Part shown: piece after piece, positions 30,061 to 41,670 of the stretch
Numbering within the stretch: position 1 is the first letter of the stretch
How the letters are laid out: every line of letters begins with the position of its first letter
From: Deltaproteobacteria bacterium
GTDB taxonomy: Bacteria > Myxococcota > Kuafuiibacteriia > Kuafuiibacteriales > Kuafuiibacteriaceae
Assembly (NCBI GenBank): GCA_016703535.1
Contig: JADJBV010000001.1
Span: 3,028,001 to 3,092,000 of the forward strand
Length of the DNA: 64,000 nucleotides
Direction: 5' to 3'
The notes under the pieces: generated by a model
The model's database searches: none
Seen by the model: only the letters and a program-made list of their open reading frames with translations
Told to the model about the DNA's origin: nothing
Translations under genes and position numbers: made by a program

Positions 30061-31082
30061 AGACCCGGCTCGTCACCTGGGCGGGTCTGCTCCTCTCGGC
30101 CGCCCTGATCGGCTACCTGCTCTACCGCTTCGATCTCGGGGCGGCGTTGGCCGCGGTGCGGATGGCCGACAAGTCTTGGCTGGTGATCGCGACCCTGCTC
30201 TACGTGTCGCTGTTCGGGTTGCGTGGGTATCGCTGGACGGTGTTGCTCGAACCCTTGAAGGCGGTGCCGGTCGCCGAAACGACCAAGGTCTTCATGATCG
30301 GGGTCATGGCCAACAACGTCTTGCCCGCCCGTTTGGGGGACGTGGCCCGGGCCTTCTTTTTGGCCCGAAAGGAGCGGATCCCGGCCAGCGCCACCTTCAG
30401 CAACGTGTTGCTCGAGCGGATCTTCGACGGCCTGGCGGTGGTGGGCCTGCTCAACTTCGTGCTCTGGTACGCGCCGCCCAAAGATCTCTGGGTGCACACC
30501 GTCGGCTGGGTGATGGCCGCGGTTTTTGTGGGGGCGGTGGTCTTCTGCACCCTGATCGCCTTCTGGGAGGCCCAGTTTTTGGCCCTCGCCCACCGGATCG
30601 CGGCCCGCCTGCCCCAAAAGGCCACGGCCTTGGTCCACCTCTTCGAGAAGTTGGCCAAGGGCCTGCACACCCTGAAGAGCCCGCGCCGCACCGTCCAAGT
30701 TGGGGTGTTGTCGCTGGTGATCTGGATGCTGGAGGCCGCGGTCTACGCCTTGGTGCAGCGGGCCTTTGGCCTCCAGATCCCGTACGTGGGGATGGTGCTG
30801 GTGATGAGCATCTTGACCTTGGGTTTGACCGCCCCTTCGGCGCCGGGTTTTGTGGGGGTCTTCGAGGGCCTGATCATCGCCTCGGTCGCCCTTTATGGGG
30901 TCAAAGAGCCCCTCGGCCCGGCCTTCGCCATCACCCTCCACGCCATTCATTACCTACCCGGCACGATCATCGGGGCCTTCTTCGCCTGGCGAGGCGGGCT
31001 CAAGTTGCGGGAGCTGCAGGCCGCGGCCAGCGCCCCGGTGTCTGACGACTCGGAGGTAGAGCCGAGCGTCCGGGTGTTGTAG
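30057..31082 (+). CDS. lysylphosphatidylglycerol-synthase-TM / UPF0104-type flippase-like membrane protein
   Basis: A 341-residue inner-membrane protein with about eight hydrophobic helices and the family landmarks LRGYRW near residue 55, MIGVMANNVLPARLGDVAR (about 80-98) and GLTAPSAPGFVGVFEG. The family includes the flippase domain of MprF and relatives of the dolichol-phosphate-mannose type; this protein lacks the MprF synthase domain. It overlaps rimO by 4 bases (ATGA) and precedes ugd by 18 bases. A role in moving lipid-linked intermediates is plausible but not shown. Confidence 0.87.
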
Positions 31083-31100
31083 GACCCACGGAGTCAAACC

Positions 31101-32399
31101 ATGGACCTTGTAGTTATTGGAACCGGTTACGTCGGCTTGGTCGCGGGGACCTGCCTTTCCGAGATGGGCCACCACGTGGTCTGCATCGACAAGGATCAGC
31201 AGAAGATCGACCTGCTGAAGGGCGGCGGCGTCCCGATCTACGAACCGCGGCTCAAGGAGCTGATCCAGTACAACGTCGAGAAGAAGCGCCTCTTCTTCTC
31301 CACCGATCTGGTGAGCAGCGTAAAAAAGGCCGAGGTGGTGTTCATCGCCGTCGGTACCCCCCAATCCGAAGACGGCAGCGCCGACATCAGCATGGTGCTC
31401 GACGTGGCCCGGCAGATCGGCCGCGCCATCACCGGGCCGGTCATCGTGGCCATCAAGTCCACCGTGCCGGTTGGGACCGCCGCCAAGGTCAAGGCCGCCA
31501 TCGCCGAGGTCTCCGAGATCCCGGTCGACGTGGTCAGCAACCCCGAGTTCATGAAGGAAGGGGCGGCGATCGACGACTTCATGAAGCCGGACCGGATCAT
31601 CATCGGCGCCGCCAGCGAACGGGCCAAAGAGGTGATGACCGACATCTACGCGCCCTTCAACCGGACCTCCAACCGGATCGTCTTCATGGACTCGCCTTCG
31701 GCCGAGATGACCAAATATGTCAGCAACGCGATGTTGGCGACGCGCATCTCCTTCATGAACGAGATGGCCAACCTCAGCGAAAAGTTGGGCGCGGACATCG
31801 CCAAGGTCCGGGCCGGCGTCGGCAGCGATCCCCGGATCGGCGCCTCGTTTTTGTTCCCAGGTGTGGGTTACGGCGGCAGCTGCTTCCCCAAAGACGTCTC
31901 GGCGTTGATCAAGATGGGCCTCGACGCGGGCCAACCGCTCCAAATCTTGGGCGCGGTCGACTCGGTCAACGAACGGCAGAAGTTGGTGTTGGTCGAGAAG
32001 CTGAAGAAGACCTTCCCCGACCTCAGGGGCAAGAAGATCGGCCTGTGGGGCCTGGCCTTCAAGCCGGAGACCGACGACATGCGAGAGGCCCCCTCGATCA
32101 AGATCATCGAGGCCTTGCTCGCCGCCGGGGCCGAGGTCCGGGCCAGCGACCCCGAGGCCAGCGAAACCGCCAAGAAGATCTTCGGAGACCGCATCAAGAT
32201 CGAGACCGATCCCTACGAGGCCCTCCGGGGCGCCGACGCGATGGTGGTGATCACCGAGTGGAACGAGTTCCGCCGGCCCGACTTCAAGCAGATCAAGGAG
32301 CTGCTCGCCCAGCCCTACGTCTTCGACGGGCGCAACATCTACAACCCCGAAACCATGCGCAGCATGGGCTTCAACTACTTCTGCATCGGGAGGCCCTGA
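31101..32399 (+). CDS. ugd: UDP-glucose 6-dehydrogenase
   Basis: A 432-residue protein of normal family length. The N-terminal Rossmann motif GTGYVGLVAGTCLSEMG binds NAD. The central domain has NPEFMKEG and the catalytic-cysteine motif GGSCFPKD (Cys261). The C-terminal domain has GLAFKPETDDMREAPS and a second nucleotide-binding fold. It oxidises UDP-glucose to UDP-glucuronate, a precursor for exopolysaccharide and capsule. GDP-mannose dehydrogenase is less likely from the motif set. Its location behind a flippase-like gene and near glycosyltransferases supports an envelope role. Confidence 0.94.
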   Translation: MDLVVIGTGYVGLVAGTCLSEMGHHVVCIDKDQQKIDLLKGGGVPIYEPRLKELIQYNVEKKRLFFSTDLVSSVKKAEVVFIAVGTPQSEDGSADISMVLDVARQIGRAITGPVIVAIKSTVPVGTAAKVKAAIAEVSEIPVDVVSNPEFMKEGAAIDDFMKPDRIIIGAASERAKEVMTDIYAPFNRTSNRIVFMDSPSAEMTKYVSNAMLATRISFMNEMANLSEKLGADIAKVRAGVGSDPRIGASFLFPGVGYGGSCFPKDVSALIKMGLDAGQPLQILGAVDSVNERQKLVLVEKLKKTFPDLRGKKIGLWGLAFKPETDDMREAPSIKIIEALLAAGAEVRASDPEASETAKKIFGDRIKIETDPYEALRGADAMVVITEWNEFRRPDFKQIKELLAQPYVFDGRNIYNPETMRSMGFNYFCIGRP

Positions 32400-32402
32400 G
32401 CC

Positions 32403-33707
32403 ATGGTCGACATCGCCCCCTTCCGGGCCATCCGCTATCAAGAGTCGAAGGTCGGCGATCTCAGCAAGGTCATCGCCCCGCCCTACGACGTGATCGGGCC
32501 GGAACAACAAGATCAGCTCTACGCCCAACACGCCCAGAACATCGTCCGGGTCGACCTGATGAAGAAGGAGCCGGGGGACGGCGAGCTCACGCCTTACGAA
32601 CGGGCGGCCCAGGTCTTTGGCGAGTGGCTCAACGCCGGGATCCTCTTCGTCGACGACCAGCCAGCGTTTTACGTCTTGGCCCAGACCTTCAAGGGGCCGG
32701 ACGGCGTGGAGCGGACCCGGACCGGATTTTTTGGTCGGGCGCGCCTCACCCCATTTGGTGAGGGGCCGATCATGCCCCACGAGCGGACGTTGAAGGGCCC
32801 GAAGATCGACCGGCTCCGCCTCTACCGAGCCACCCGCACCAACCTGTCGCCGATCTTTGGCATGTTCCAGGATCCGGACCGAGAGGTGTTGGGGGTGTTG
32901 GAGCACGCGACCCAGGCCGTCACGCCCCAGGTGGCGGTGATGGGCGGCGTCACCAACCGGCTGTGGCGGATCACCGACCCCGCGGTGTTGGAGAAAGTGC
33001 AAGCCAGCTTGCGCTCCAAGAAGTTGTACATCGCCGACGGACACCACCGCTACGAAACTGGCCTAGCCTACCGAGACGAACGCCGGCAGACCAAAGCCGG
33101 GGCCGCCGGTGATCCGGGCTACGAATCGATCCTGATGTTTTCGGCGGCGGTCGAAGATCCCGGGATGGTGGTGTTCCCGACCCATCGGCTGGTGCACGGG
33201 CTCTCGGGGTACGACGGCGAGGCCTTCCGGGCGGGCCTGGCGCGCTTCTTCACCTTGTCACCGGCGCCGAGTGAGGTGGGCCTGGCGATGCGGGCCTTGA
33301 GCGAAGCTGGCCAAGACGGCAACGCGTTTTTGATGGTCGGCCGGAGCGGCGCCTGGGTGCTGAAGTTGCGGGCCGACGCGCCGCTTTCGGAGGTCGAGGT
33401 GTTGCCCAAGCACCCGGCGGTGCGGCGCCTGGACGTGACGGTGCTGCACGCGATCATCCTGGAGCACCTGCTCGGGATCTCGAAGGAGGCCCAGGCCACC
33501 CAACAGAACCTGCGGTATTCGAAGGACAATCAAGAGGCCTTCCACAGCCCCCAGGCCGACTCTTCGGTGCAGGTCGCCTTCTTGATGAACTCGACCAAGG
33601 TCGACGAGGTCATCGAGGTCGCCGACGCCGGCGAGATCATGCCCCAAAAAAGCACCTTCTTTTATCCCAAGATCCCGAGCGGCTTGGTGCTGTACCCCCT
33701 GGACTGA
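32403..33707 (+). CDS. DUF1015 family protein
   Basis: A 434-residue cytoplasmic protein matching the DUF1015 pattern: PFRAIRY at the start, VIAPPYDVI, DPDREV in the middle and the conserved ADGHHRYETGLAYRDE motif. The family is widespread and often lies near serine-biosynthesis genes in other bacteria; its biochemical role is not established. It starts 3 bases after ugd and ends 1 base before a small membrane protein, so all three are probably co-transcribed. A GCAAG-N4-CTTGC dyad lies at 32999-33012. Confidence 0.9.
   Translation: MVDIAPFRAIRYQESKVGDLSKVIAPPYDVIGPEQQDQLYAQHAQNIVRVDLMKKEPGDGELTPYERAAQVFGEWLNAGILFVDDQPAFYVLAQTFKGPDGVERTRTGFFGRARLTPFGEGPIMPHERTLKGPKIDRLRLYRATRTNLSPIFGMFQDPDREVLGVLEHATQAVTPQVAVMGGVTNRLWRITDPAVLEKVQASLRSKKLYIADGHHRYETGLAYRDERRQTKAGAAGDPGYESILMFSAAVEDPGMVVFPTHRLVHGLSGYDGEAFRAGLARFFTLSPAPSEVGLAMRALSEAGQDGNAFLMVGRSGAWVLKLRADAPLSEVEVLPKHPAVRRLDVTVLHAIILEHLLGISKEAQATQQNLRYSKDNQEAFHSPQADSSVQVAFLMNSTKVDEVIEVADAGEIMPQKSTFFYPKIPSGLVLYPLD
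32999..33012. repeat. GCAAG-N4-CTTGC dyad 3
   Basis: Exact copy, spacer CCAG, in the DUF1015 gene. Confidence 0.7.
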
Positions 33708-33708
33708 G

Positions 33709-33904
33709 ATGGGCAACGCCGATCCCAAGAGCAACCTCCTGGTCATGCACCGGGTCCTGATGACCATGGCCATCGCCTTGGGGGTGCTCTTCACCGCCTA
33801 TTCGGGCCGAGAGTTCAGCCGGCACGGCGAGACCAAAAGCCTGGTCATCAGCCTGGCGACCGCGATCTTCACCGGGGTTTTGGTCTTTTATCTGCGATGG
33901 TTCA

Positions 33905-33930
<26 letters not shown>
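33709..33930 (+). CDS. small two-helix membrane protein
   Basis: A 73-residue protein with two hydrophobic segments (about 17-34 and 46-63) and a basic C-terminus, starting 1 base after the DUF1015 stop. I do not recognise the family. The last 26 bases overlap the end of the convergent histidine kinase gene. Confidence 0.65.
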
Positions 33931-36280
<2,350 letters not shown>

Positions 36281-36328
36281 CTCGGGAGAGATTTCGGCTC
36301 GCTTGGAGAAAGTTAGAGGGCGAGGCCC

Positions 36329-37246
36329 TTAGTTTTGGGACAATACCTCACTAAGGGATTTACCCATGGTCCGGGCCAAACTCCGGAGGCCGCGGCCGAT
36401 CGTCGAGGTCGGCCGCCACACCAAGGCGACGGTCCGATGGGGTTCGGGATCGAGGCGGCGCAGGACCAGGCGCCCGTGGGGGTTCTCTTGGCCCACGGCG
36501 ATGGACGGCAAGAAGGTCACCCCCAGACCGCCGGCGACCATCTGGGCCAGAGTCGAGAGGCTGGTGCTCTCCACCGTCGAGTCCACCAAGGCGGAGCCAC
36601 AATATTGGAGCGCTTGTTCGCGCAGGCAGTGGCCCTCGGCGAGGAGCAACATGCCCTGCTCGGGCACCTCCGAGATCGGCAACACGCCGCGCCCCGTGGC
36701 CAGGGGGTGGTCCTTGGGGACCGCGAGGAAAAATGGATCTCGGCCGAGCACGTCGACCACCACCTCTCCGAGGTTGCTCTCGACCGCGACCAGGGCCGCG
36801 TCCAGGGCGCCGTCCTCCAGGGCCCTTCGCAGCGACAAGGTGCGATCTTCTTGCCAGCGGATCCGCAAGGCCGGGTGGGCCTTGGCGAGGGGCGCCACCA
36901 ACCGCGGCAACAGATAGGGCGACAAGGTTGGGATCACGCCGATGCGGAGGGTGGAGGAGAGCGGATCACCGAGGCGGCGGGCCTCACCTTCGACCTGGTC
37001 CGCCTCCTTCAACACCCGGCGAAATTGCGGGATCAACACCTCGCCGGCGGCGGTCAGGCGGATGCCTTTGGGGCCCCGTTCGAAGAGGGAGGTCGACAAG
37101 ACCTCCTCCAGTTGGGCCAGCTGGGCCGACAAGGCGGGCTGGGAGACCTGGCAGTGTTCGGCGGCTTTGCGGAAGCCCCCGGTGTCGGCGACGGCCACCG
37201 CGTACTGCAGCTGACGCAAGGTGTAGGGATGGGCGAGGAGGTCCAT
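36329..37246 (-). CDS. oxyR: OxyR-like LysR-family peroxide-responsive regulator
   Basis: A 305-residue LysR protein: winged helix-turn-helix in residues 8-67 and a substrate-domain fold after 97. The redox segment reads EGHCLREQALQYC, with Cys207 and Cys216 separated by eight residues exactly as the peroxidatic and resolving cysteines of OxyR. This supports hydrogen-peroxide sensing by disulfide formation and activation of peroxide-defence genes. No catalase or AhpC gene is adjacent; two di-heme peroxidase genes lie 16-21 kb away. It precedes the hybrid kinase on the same strand after 48 bases. Confidence 0.88.
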   Translation of the reverse strand: MDLLAHPYTLRQLQYAVAVADTGGFRKAAEHCQVSQPALSAQLAQLEEVLSTSLFERGPKGIRLTAAGEVLIPQFRRVLKEADQVEGEARRLGDPLSSTLRIGVIPTLSPYLLPRLVAPLAKAHPALRIRWQEDRTLSLRRALEDGALDAALVAVESNLGEVVVDVLGRDPFFLAVPKDHPLATGRGVLPISEVPEQGMLLLAEGHCLREQALQYCGSALVDSTVESTSLSTLAQMVAGGLGVTFLPSIAVGQENPHGRLVLRRLDPEPHRTVALVWRPTSTIGRGLRSLARTMGKSLSEVLSQN

Positions 37247-37467
37247 GGGTCGAGGGGCGGGACGCCTGCACCATCCGCCCGAGACCCGCTGGGGCCAAGG
37301 GGGGCGGCGATGGGTTTTTGTGGGGAGCCGCCCGCCGGCGCCCGATCGTTCGGATCCTGACGGAGCTTGGCCGGCCTAGTTTCCGAGACTTGGCCGCCCC
37401 CTCTTGGCCGGCACGGCCCCTGCTTTACCGGTGGTCAGCGGGCGAGGCGATCGCCCCGGAGACGACC

Positions 37468-37674
37468 ATGGCTCGACTGCGAAATTGGCTGGCATCCGCG
37501 TCCGTTCTGGGGATTTTCCTCGTGGGGGCGCCCCAATGTGCTCCAGAGGAGTTGGGCCAGAGCCGACGGCTCAACGCCGCGGACCCGATCCCGGTCGGCG
37601 CCACCGATCCGGACGGGGATCCTTCCCAGCCCCGGCCCACCCAACGGTCGAGCTACTCCCTCAAGTCGCGCTGA
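37468..37674 (+). CDS. small secreted protein (hypothetical)
   Basis: A 68-residue reading frame with a convincing signal peptide (MARLRNWLASASVLGIFLV, then GAPQC) and a polar, probably disordered mature part. A GGAG ribosome site lies 7 bases upstream. I do not recognise it. It sits in the otherwise empty stretch between oxyR and the glycosyltransferase. Confidence 0.45.
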   Translation: MARLRNWLASASVLGIFLVGAPQCAPEELGQSRRLNAADPIPVGATDPDGDPSQPRPTQRSSYSLKSR

Positions 37675-37723
37675 GCGCCTCGGCCTGGCCTTCCACCCCT
37701 GGCCCCCTTAGTCTCCGCCCGCG

Positions 37724-39010
37724 ATGCGGGTGCTCCACGTCCTCGACATCTCGGTCCCGGTGTTGGCCGGCTACACCTCCCGCACGCGGTCGATCGTGCT
37801 CAACCAAAAGAGCCTCGGCCTGGATCCGGTGGTGTTGACCTCGGTCCGCCACGAGAACCCCAAAGAGATCGCCATGGAGGAGATCGACGGGATCCGGCAC
37901 TACCGGACCCTGCCGCCTTCGGTGGGCCTGGCCCGCGGGCCCCTCGGCCAACAGCCGATGCTCAAAGAGAGCCTGGAGATCCATCACTTTCGCCGCCGCA
38001 TCGTCGAGGTCGCGCGCCGGGAGAAGGTCGATCTGATCCACGGCCACAGCTCGATCCTCTGCGGCATCCCGGCCCTGCTCGGCGCCCGTCAACTTGGCTT
38101 GCCGTGTGTCTACGAGATCCGCGCTTTTTGGGAGGACGCGGCGGTGGATCAAGGCAAAAACGCGGTGGGTTCGCCGCGCTACACCGCCATTCGGACCGCC
38201 GAGACCCAACTCGCCAAGCAGGTCGACGCCTTGATCGGCATCTGCGACGGCATCAAGCGGGAGCTGGTGGATCGCGGCATCCCCGAGGCCGACGTCCACG
38301 TGGTGCCCAACGGCGTCGAGGTCGAGCGGTTTACGCCTCGCCCCAAAGACGCCGCTTTGGCCCAAAAATACGGGCTGAACGGCAAGACGGTGGTCGCCTA
38401 CATCGGGACCTTCGCGGCCTTCGAGGGCGTGCGTTATCTGGTCGACGCCTTGATCCAGCTGATCAAGGGCGGGCGGGATGACCTGCGCGGGCTGATCGTG
38501 GGTGAAGGGCCAACCTACGAGGCGTGCCGGCAAAAGGCGATCGAGGCGGGCCTCGCCGACAAGATCATCCACCCAGGGAAGGTCCCCCACGCCGAGATCC
38601 AGGCCATGTATTCGGTGGTCGACATCTTGGCCTATCCCCGGGACCGGCAGCGGATCACCGAGCTGGTCACGCCGCTCAAGCCCCTGGAGGCGATGGCCAT
38701 GGAGAAGGCGGTGATCGGCTCGGACGTCGGCGGCCTGACCGAGTTGATCAAGGACGGCGAAACCGGCCTCATCCACCGGGCCGAAGACGCCGGGAGCCTG
38801 GCCCAGCAGATCCTGCGGTTGGCCGACGATCCCGAGCTGCGGCGCCGGCTAGGGGTCAACGGCCGGGCCTACGTCAGCCGGACCCGCCAGTGGCGGAAGA
38901 TCATCGAGTCCCACTTCGAGGTCTACGAACGGGCCCGGAGCAACTGGGCGCGGCACCGCCTCGTTTACCAGGGGATCGGGAGTCTCGCGTCCCGCTTGAA
39001 GGGATGGTAG
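37724..39010 (+). CDS. family-4 glycosyltransferase, exosortase-A-associated type
   Basis: A 428-residue GT-B enzyme. It opens with MRVLHVLDISVPVLAGYTSR, the pattern of glycosyltransferases found with exosortase/PEP-CTERM polysaccharide loci (the similarity is recalled, not searched). The C-terminal half carries the GT4 signatures VGEGPTYEAC, YSVVDILAYPR and the glutamate region LKPLEAMAMEKAVIGSDVGG. It transfers a sugar from a nucleotide donor to a lipid-linked or growing glycan in the cytoplasm. No signal peptide. A TTAGTCT box lies 9 bases before the ATG. Confidence 0.88.
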   Translation: MRVLHVLDISVPVLAGYTSRTRSIVLNQKSLGLDPVVLTSVRHENPKEIAMEEIDGIRHYRTLPPSVGLARGPLGQQPMLKESLEIHHFRRRIVEVARREKVDLIHGHSSILCGIPALLGARQLGLPCVYEIRAFWEDAAVDQGKNAVGSPRYTAIRTAETQLAKQVDALIGICDGIKRELVDRGIPEADVHVVPNGVEVERFTPRPKDAALAQKYGLNGKTVVAYIGTFAAFEGVRYLVDALIQLIKGGRDDLRGLIVGEGPTYEACRQKAIEAGLADKIIHPGKVPHAEIQAMYSVVDILAYPRDRQRITELVTPLKPLEAMAMEKAVIGSDVGGLTELIKDGETGLIHRAEDAGSLAQQILRLADDPELRRRLGVNGRAYVSRTRQWRKIIESHFEVYERARSNWARHRLVYQGIGSLASRLKGW

Positions 39011-39025
39011 GAACGGCGTTCGAAA

Positions 39026-40189
39026 ATGGGGTCACGAGAGAGCGCCTGGCTGCCGCTCGGCAGCGCACAAGTCATCGACTGGAAATATTTGGGGAGGCCG
39101 GCCAGCGCCCGGGGAGCCGCCGCGTGGATCACGCGGATCGACGGCGAACCGTTGCTGCTCCGGACCTGGACCAACGAAGCGACCAGCTACTTCGAGTTTC
39201 AGTTTTTGGCCTTCGAGGATCTGAGCGGCACGGTGGTGGTGTCGACCTCTCGGCCCGATCCCAGCCGCCTGCGGGTCCAGGTCACCGTCGATGTGCCGGG
39301 TCGCCTCGGTTATTCGGATCAGTGTGAGCTCCTCGAACACCCGCGCACCGGGCTCTACGGCGCGACCTTGCGGACCGTCGACGTCACCCAAGGTGATCTC
39401 GATCCCGCGAAGGTAGCCCCGTTGACCGCCTCCGCCGCTGAGATCTTCGAGTACGCCCCCGAAAGTGCGCTCCACACCGGCTGCGGCGAGTGGTTCAGCA
39501 GCGTCTTCTCCGCGATCCGCACCCAACTCCTCGACGGCGAGGAGGAGGCGGCCGCGCCCCGGCCCACCAAACCCGCGTCGGTGCCCGCGCCGGTTTCAAT
39601 GCCGCCCAAGGCCTCGACCGGAGCCCTCCCCAAAAAGGAGACGGCCGCGCCGACGCCGCTGCGTTCGGTGGCCCCCGCCCCCGAGTTGGAGCTGGACGAC
39701 GACGGTCCCGACGACGACGACGACGAACCCGAGGTCCCTGCACCGCCACCGGTCAGCCCCCCCAAGGCCGCCACCGGCCAAGGTTCACCCCGGCGGGTGC
39801 GGGAGACCGTCGAGGCCCCCGCCCCGTCGTTGCCCGCCAGCAAAGCCGAAGCCCGTCGTGAGCCCCTGCCCCCGGCCGAACCGGCCCGAGGCAAAAAGGC
39901 CAGCGGCGCCGGCAAACTCCGGGCGTCGACCAACACCGGCGAAAGTTGGGACCTGGAAGATCAGGAGACCTTCATCGGCCGGAGCAAGCAGTGTGCGGTG
40001 GTGCTCAAGTCTCAGCGCGTCTCTCGCAAACACGCCTCCATCACCCGAGAAGACGACGGCTACTTCATCAACGACCTGGGCGCCGCCAACGGCATCTGGG
40101 TCGGCACCGAAAAGATCGATCGGGAAAAGATCGAAGACGGCTCCGAATACATCATCGGCGACGTCCTCGTGACCTTCACCTACGCCTAA
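39026..40189 (+). CDS. FHA domain protein
   Basis: A 387-residue protein. Residues 1-170 form an unassigned alpha/beta domain, residues 175-290 are a low-complexity Pro/Ala/Asp-rich linker, and residues 298-387 are a forkhead-associated domain with FIGRS, VSRKHA and NDLGAANGIWV, the phosphothreonine-binding residues. FHA proteins read the output of Ser/Thr kinases, of which this window has several. It starts 15 bases after the glycosyltransferase stop, so the two are probably transcribed together. Confidence 0.9.
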   Translation: MGSRESAWLPLGSAQVIDWKYLGRPASARGAAAWITRIDGEPLLLRTWTNEATSYFEFQFLAFEDLSGTVVVSTSRPDPSRLRVQVTVDVPGRLGYSDQCELLEHPRTGLYGATLRTVDVTQGDLDPAKVAPLTASAAEIFEYAPESALHTGCGEWFSSVFSAIRTQLLDGEEEAAAPRPTKPASVPAPVSMPPKASTGALPKKETAAPTPLRSVAPAPELELDDDGPDDDDDEPEVPAPPPVSPPKAATGQGSPRRVRETVEAPAPSLPASKAEARREPLPPAEPARGKKASGAGKLRASTNTGESWDLEDQETFIGRSKQCAVVLKSQRVSRKHASITREDDGYFINDLGAANGIWVGTEKIDREKIEDGSEYIIGDVLVTFTYA

Positions 40190-40279
40190 CTCCCCCGCCC
40201 TCGACTCCCACGATCTCCTGCGCCTCGGGCCGCGCCCATGACCGACCCCTCACACCCCCGCCCCGCGCCAAGAACTCGG

Positions 40280-41638
40280 TCAGCCGCCCACCCTGATCCG
40301 TCGCCGACCTCTCCGCAGCAGCAAGGCGCCGAGGATGGCCAGTCCCCAGGGCCCCCCGCTCGATCCTCGCGCCACGTGGCATCCACAGCCGCCCTCATTG
40401 ACGACCGGATCTCCGGAGCTGGCGGCCTCGACCGTAAACGCCTCCGACAAGATCGCCGACTGACCGTCGGGGTTGGTGGCGATGACGTCGTGCACCCCCT
40501 CAGGCAGCCCGGGCGGGACCGTGGCCGCGATGGTCGTGCTTCCGCCCAACATCCGAACCGCCGCAAACTGCGGGCCGACCTTGAGGGTCACGCCGGGCAA
40601 AAATCCGGTGCCGACCACGGTGACGTCGGTGGAGCTCGAGGCGGGGCCCTTCTTCGGCGAAATGCTGGAGATCGCCAGCCCGGCGCCCACGCCCGAGTCG
40701 GCCACCACCCCCACGTCGACCGTGATCCCGAGATCGGGGTTGGGGCCGCTGTCGAAGGGCGGCGCAGCGTCGGCGGGCCCCGCAGCGTCCACCGGATCCT
40801 CGGCGTCCGCGAAGGTCGCGTCCTCCGGCACTCCGGCGTCGACCGGGGGCGGCGCGGCCTGGGGGGTGATCTCTAGGCGAATCAGCCAGTCCCCGTTGAT
40901 GGTGTTGCCGTTGATATCTTGAATATCTTCGATCCACTTCCAGCCGTCGGGCGCCCCGGTCAACGAGTTGGCCAACTCTCGGATGAAGTGGCGACGGGGC
41001 CCGGCCCGGCCGTCGTTGTCCCGGAAGGGCGAGATGTCGGGGGGCTGGTAGCCCAAGATCTGGCAGGCCTCGCTGGTCCCGCCGGTCCCGATCCCGACCA
41101 CCACTCGAATATAGGTGTTGGGCGCGGGGACCTGCACGCCCGCCATCAGGGAGTTGAAGCGCACCTCCCAGCTGCCGCTGCCCACCGGATTTTCGGCGCT
41201 GTACTCGAGCATCACCGACTCGGGGCCGATCAACACGGTTTCGCCGGGCCAAGCGCCGCCGGGCAAGGTCCCGATCGGGTTGGGCACCACCTCGCCGGCG
41301 TAGACCTCGAGGGTGGCCGAGGTCATACCGGACTGAGCTCTCGGTTCGCAGAGGAACCCGCCGGCGCCCAGGTCGAAGGTCACCTGGGTCGGCGCCACCG
41401 GGATCAAGATCCGATCGAGGGTCAACGGGAAGTCGGCGGGCTGCAGGCCGGTGTTGCCGAGGGCGTAGAAGATCGACCCGTAACGTTCACCCGAGCAAAA
41501 GCCGCAGGTGATCGCCGCCAAGGCGTCGCTGACCGCGCTATCGTATTGGATCGTCCGCGGGCCTCCCTGGGCCCACACCTCGGCGGGCGACCAGACGCCC
41601 AAAAAAACGGCAAAAACGAGGCGATGAGCGCGGGACAT
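40280..41638 (-). CDS. MYXO-CTERM surface protein with IPT/TIG domain
   Basis: A 452-residue protein starting at MSRAH with a cleavable signal peptide. The N-terminal half is a beta-rich domain of unknown family. An acidic Asp/Ala/Pro linker (about 265-320) leads to an IPT/TIG domain (AISSISPKKGPASSSTDVTV onward). The C-terminus has a Cys-Gly-Cys motif, a small membrane helix (WGLAILGALLL) and an Arg-rich end, the MYXO-CTERM sorting signal of myxobacteria, which is thought to lead to cleavage and surface anchoring. Last gene of a minus-strand run. Confidence 0.86.
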   Translation of the reverse strand: MSRAHRLVFAVFLGVWSPAEVWAQGGPRTIQYDSAVSDALAAITCGFCSGERYGSIFYALGNTGLQPADFPLTLDRILIPVAPTQVTFDLGAGGFLCEPRAQSGMTSATLEVYAGEVVPNPIGTLPGGAWPGETVLIGPESVMLEYSAENPVGSGSWEVRFNSLMAGVQVPAPNTYIRVVVGIGTGGTSEACQILGYQPPDISPFRDNDGRAGPRRHFIRELANSLTGAPDGWKWIEDIQDINGNTINGDWLIRLEITPQAAPPPVDAGVPEDATFADAEDPVDAAGPADAAPPFDSGPNPDLGITVDVGVVADSGVGAGLAISSISPKKGPASSSTDVTVVGTGFLPGVTLKVGPQFAAVRMLGGSTTIAATVPPGLPEGVHDVIATNPDGQSAILSEAFTVEAASSGDPVVNEGGCGCHVARGSSGGPWGLAILGALLLRRGRRRIRVGG

Positions 41639-41670
41639 CGGCCGAGTGGACCACCGCCTCGGATCGGCGA

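Noticed and set aside
37366..37410. Three copies of CTTGGCCG between oxyR and the small secreted protein
   Set aside because: Spacing is irregular (23 and 14 bases) and the 8-mer is simple in a GC-rich genome.
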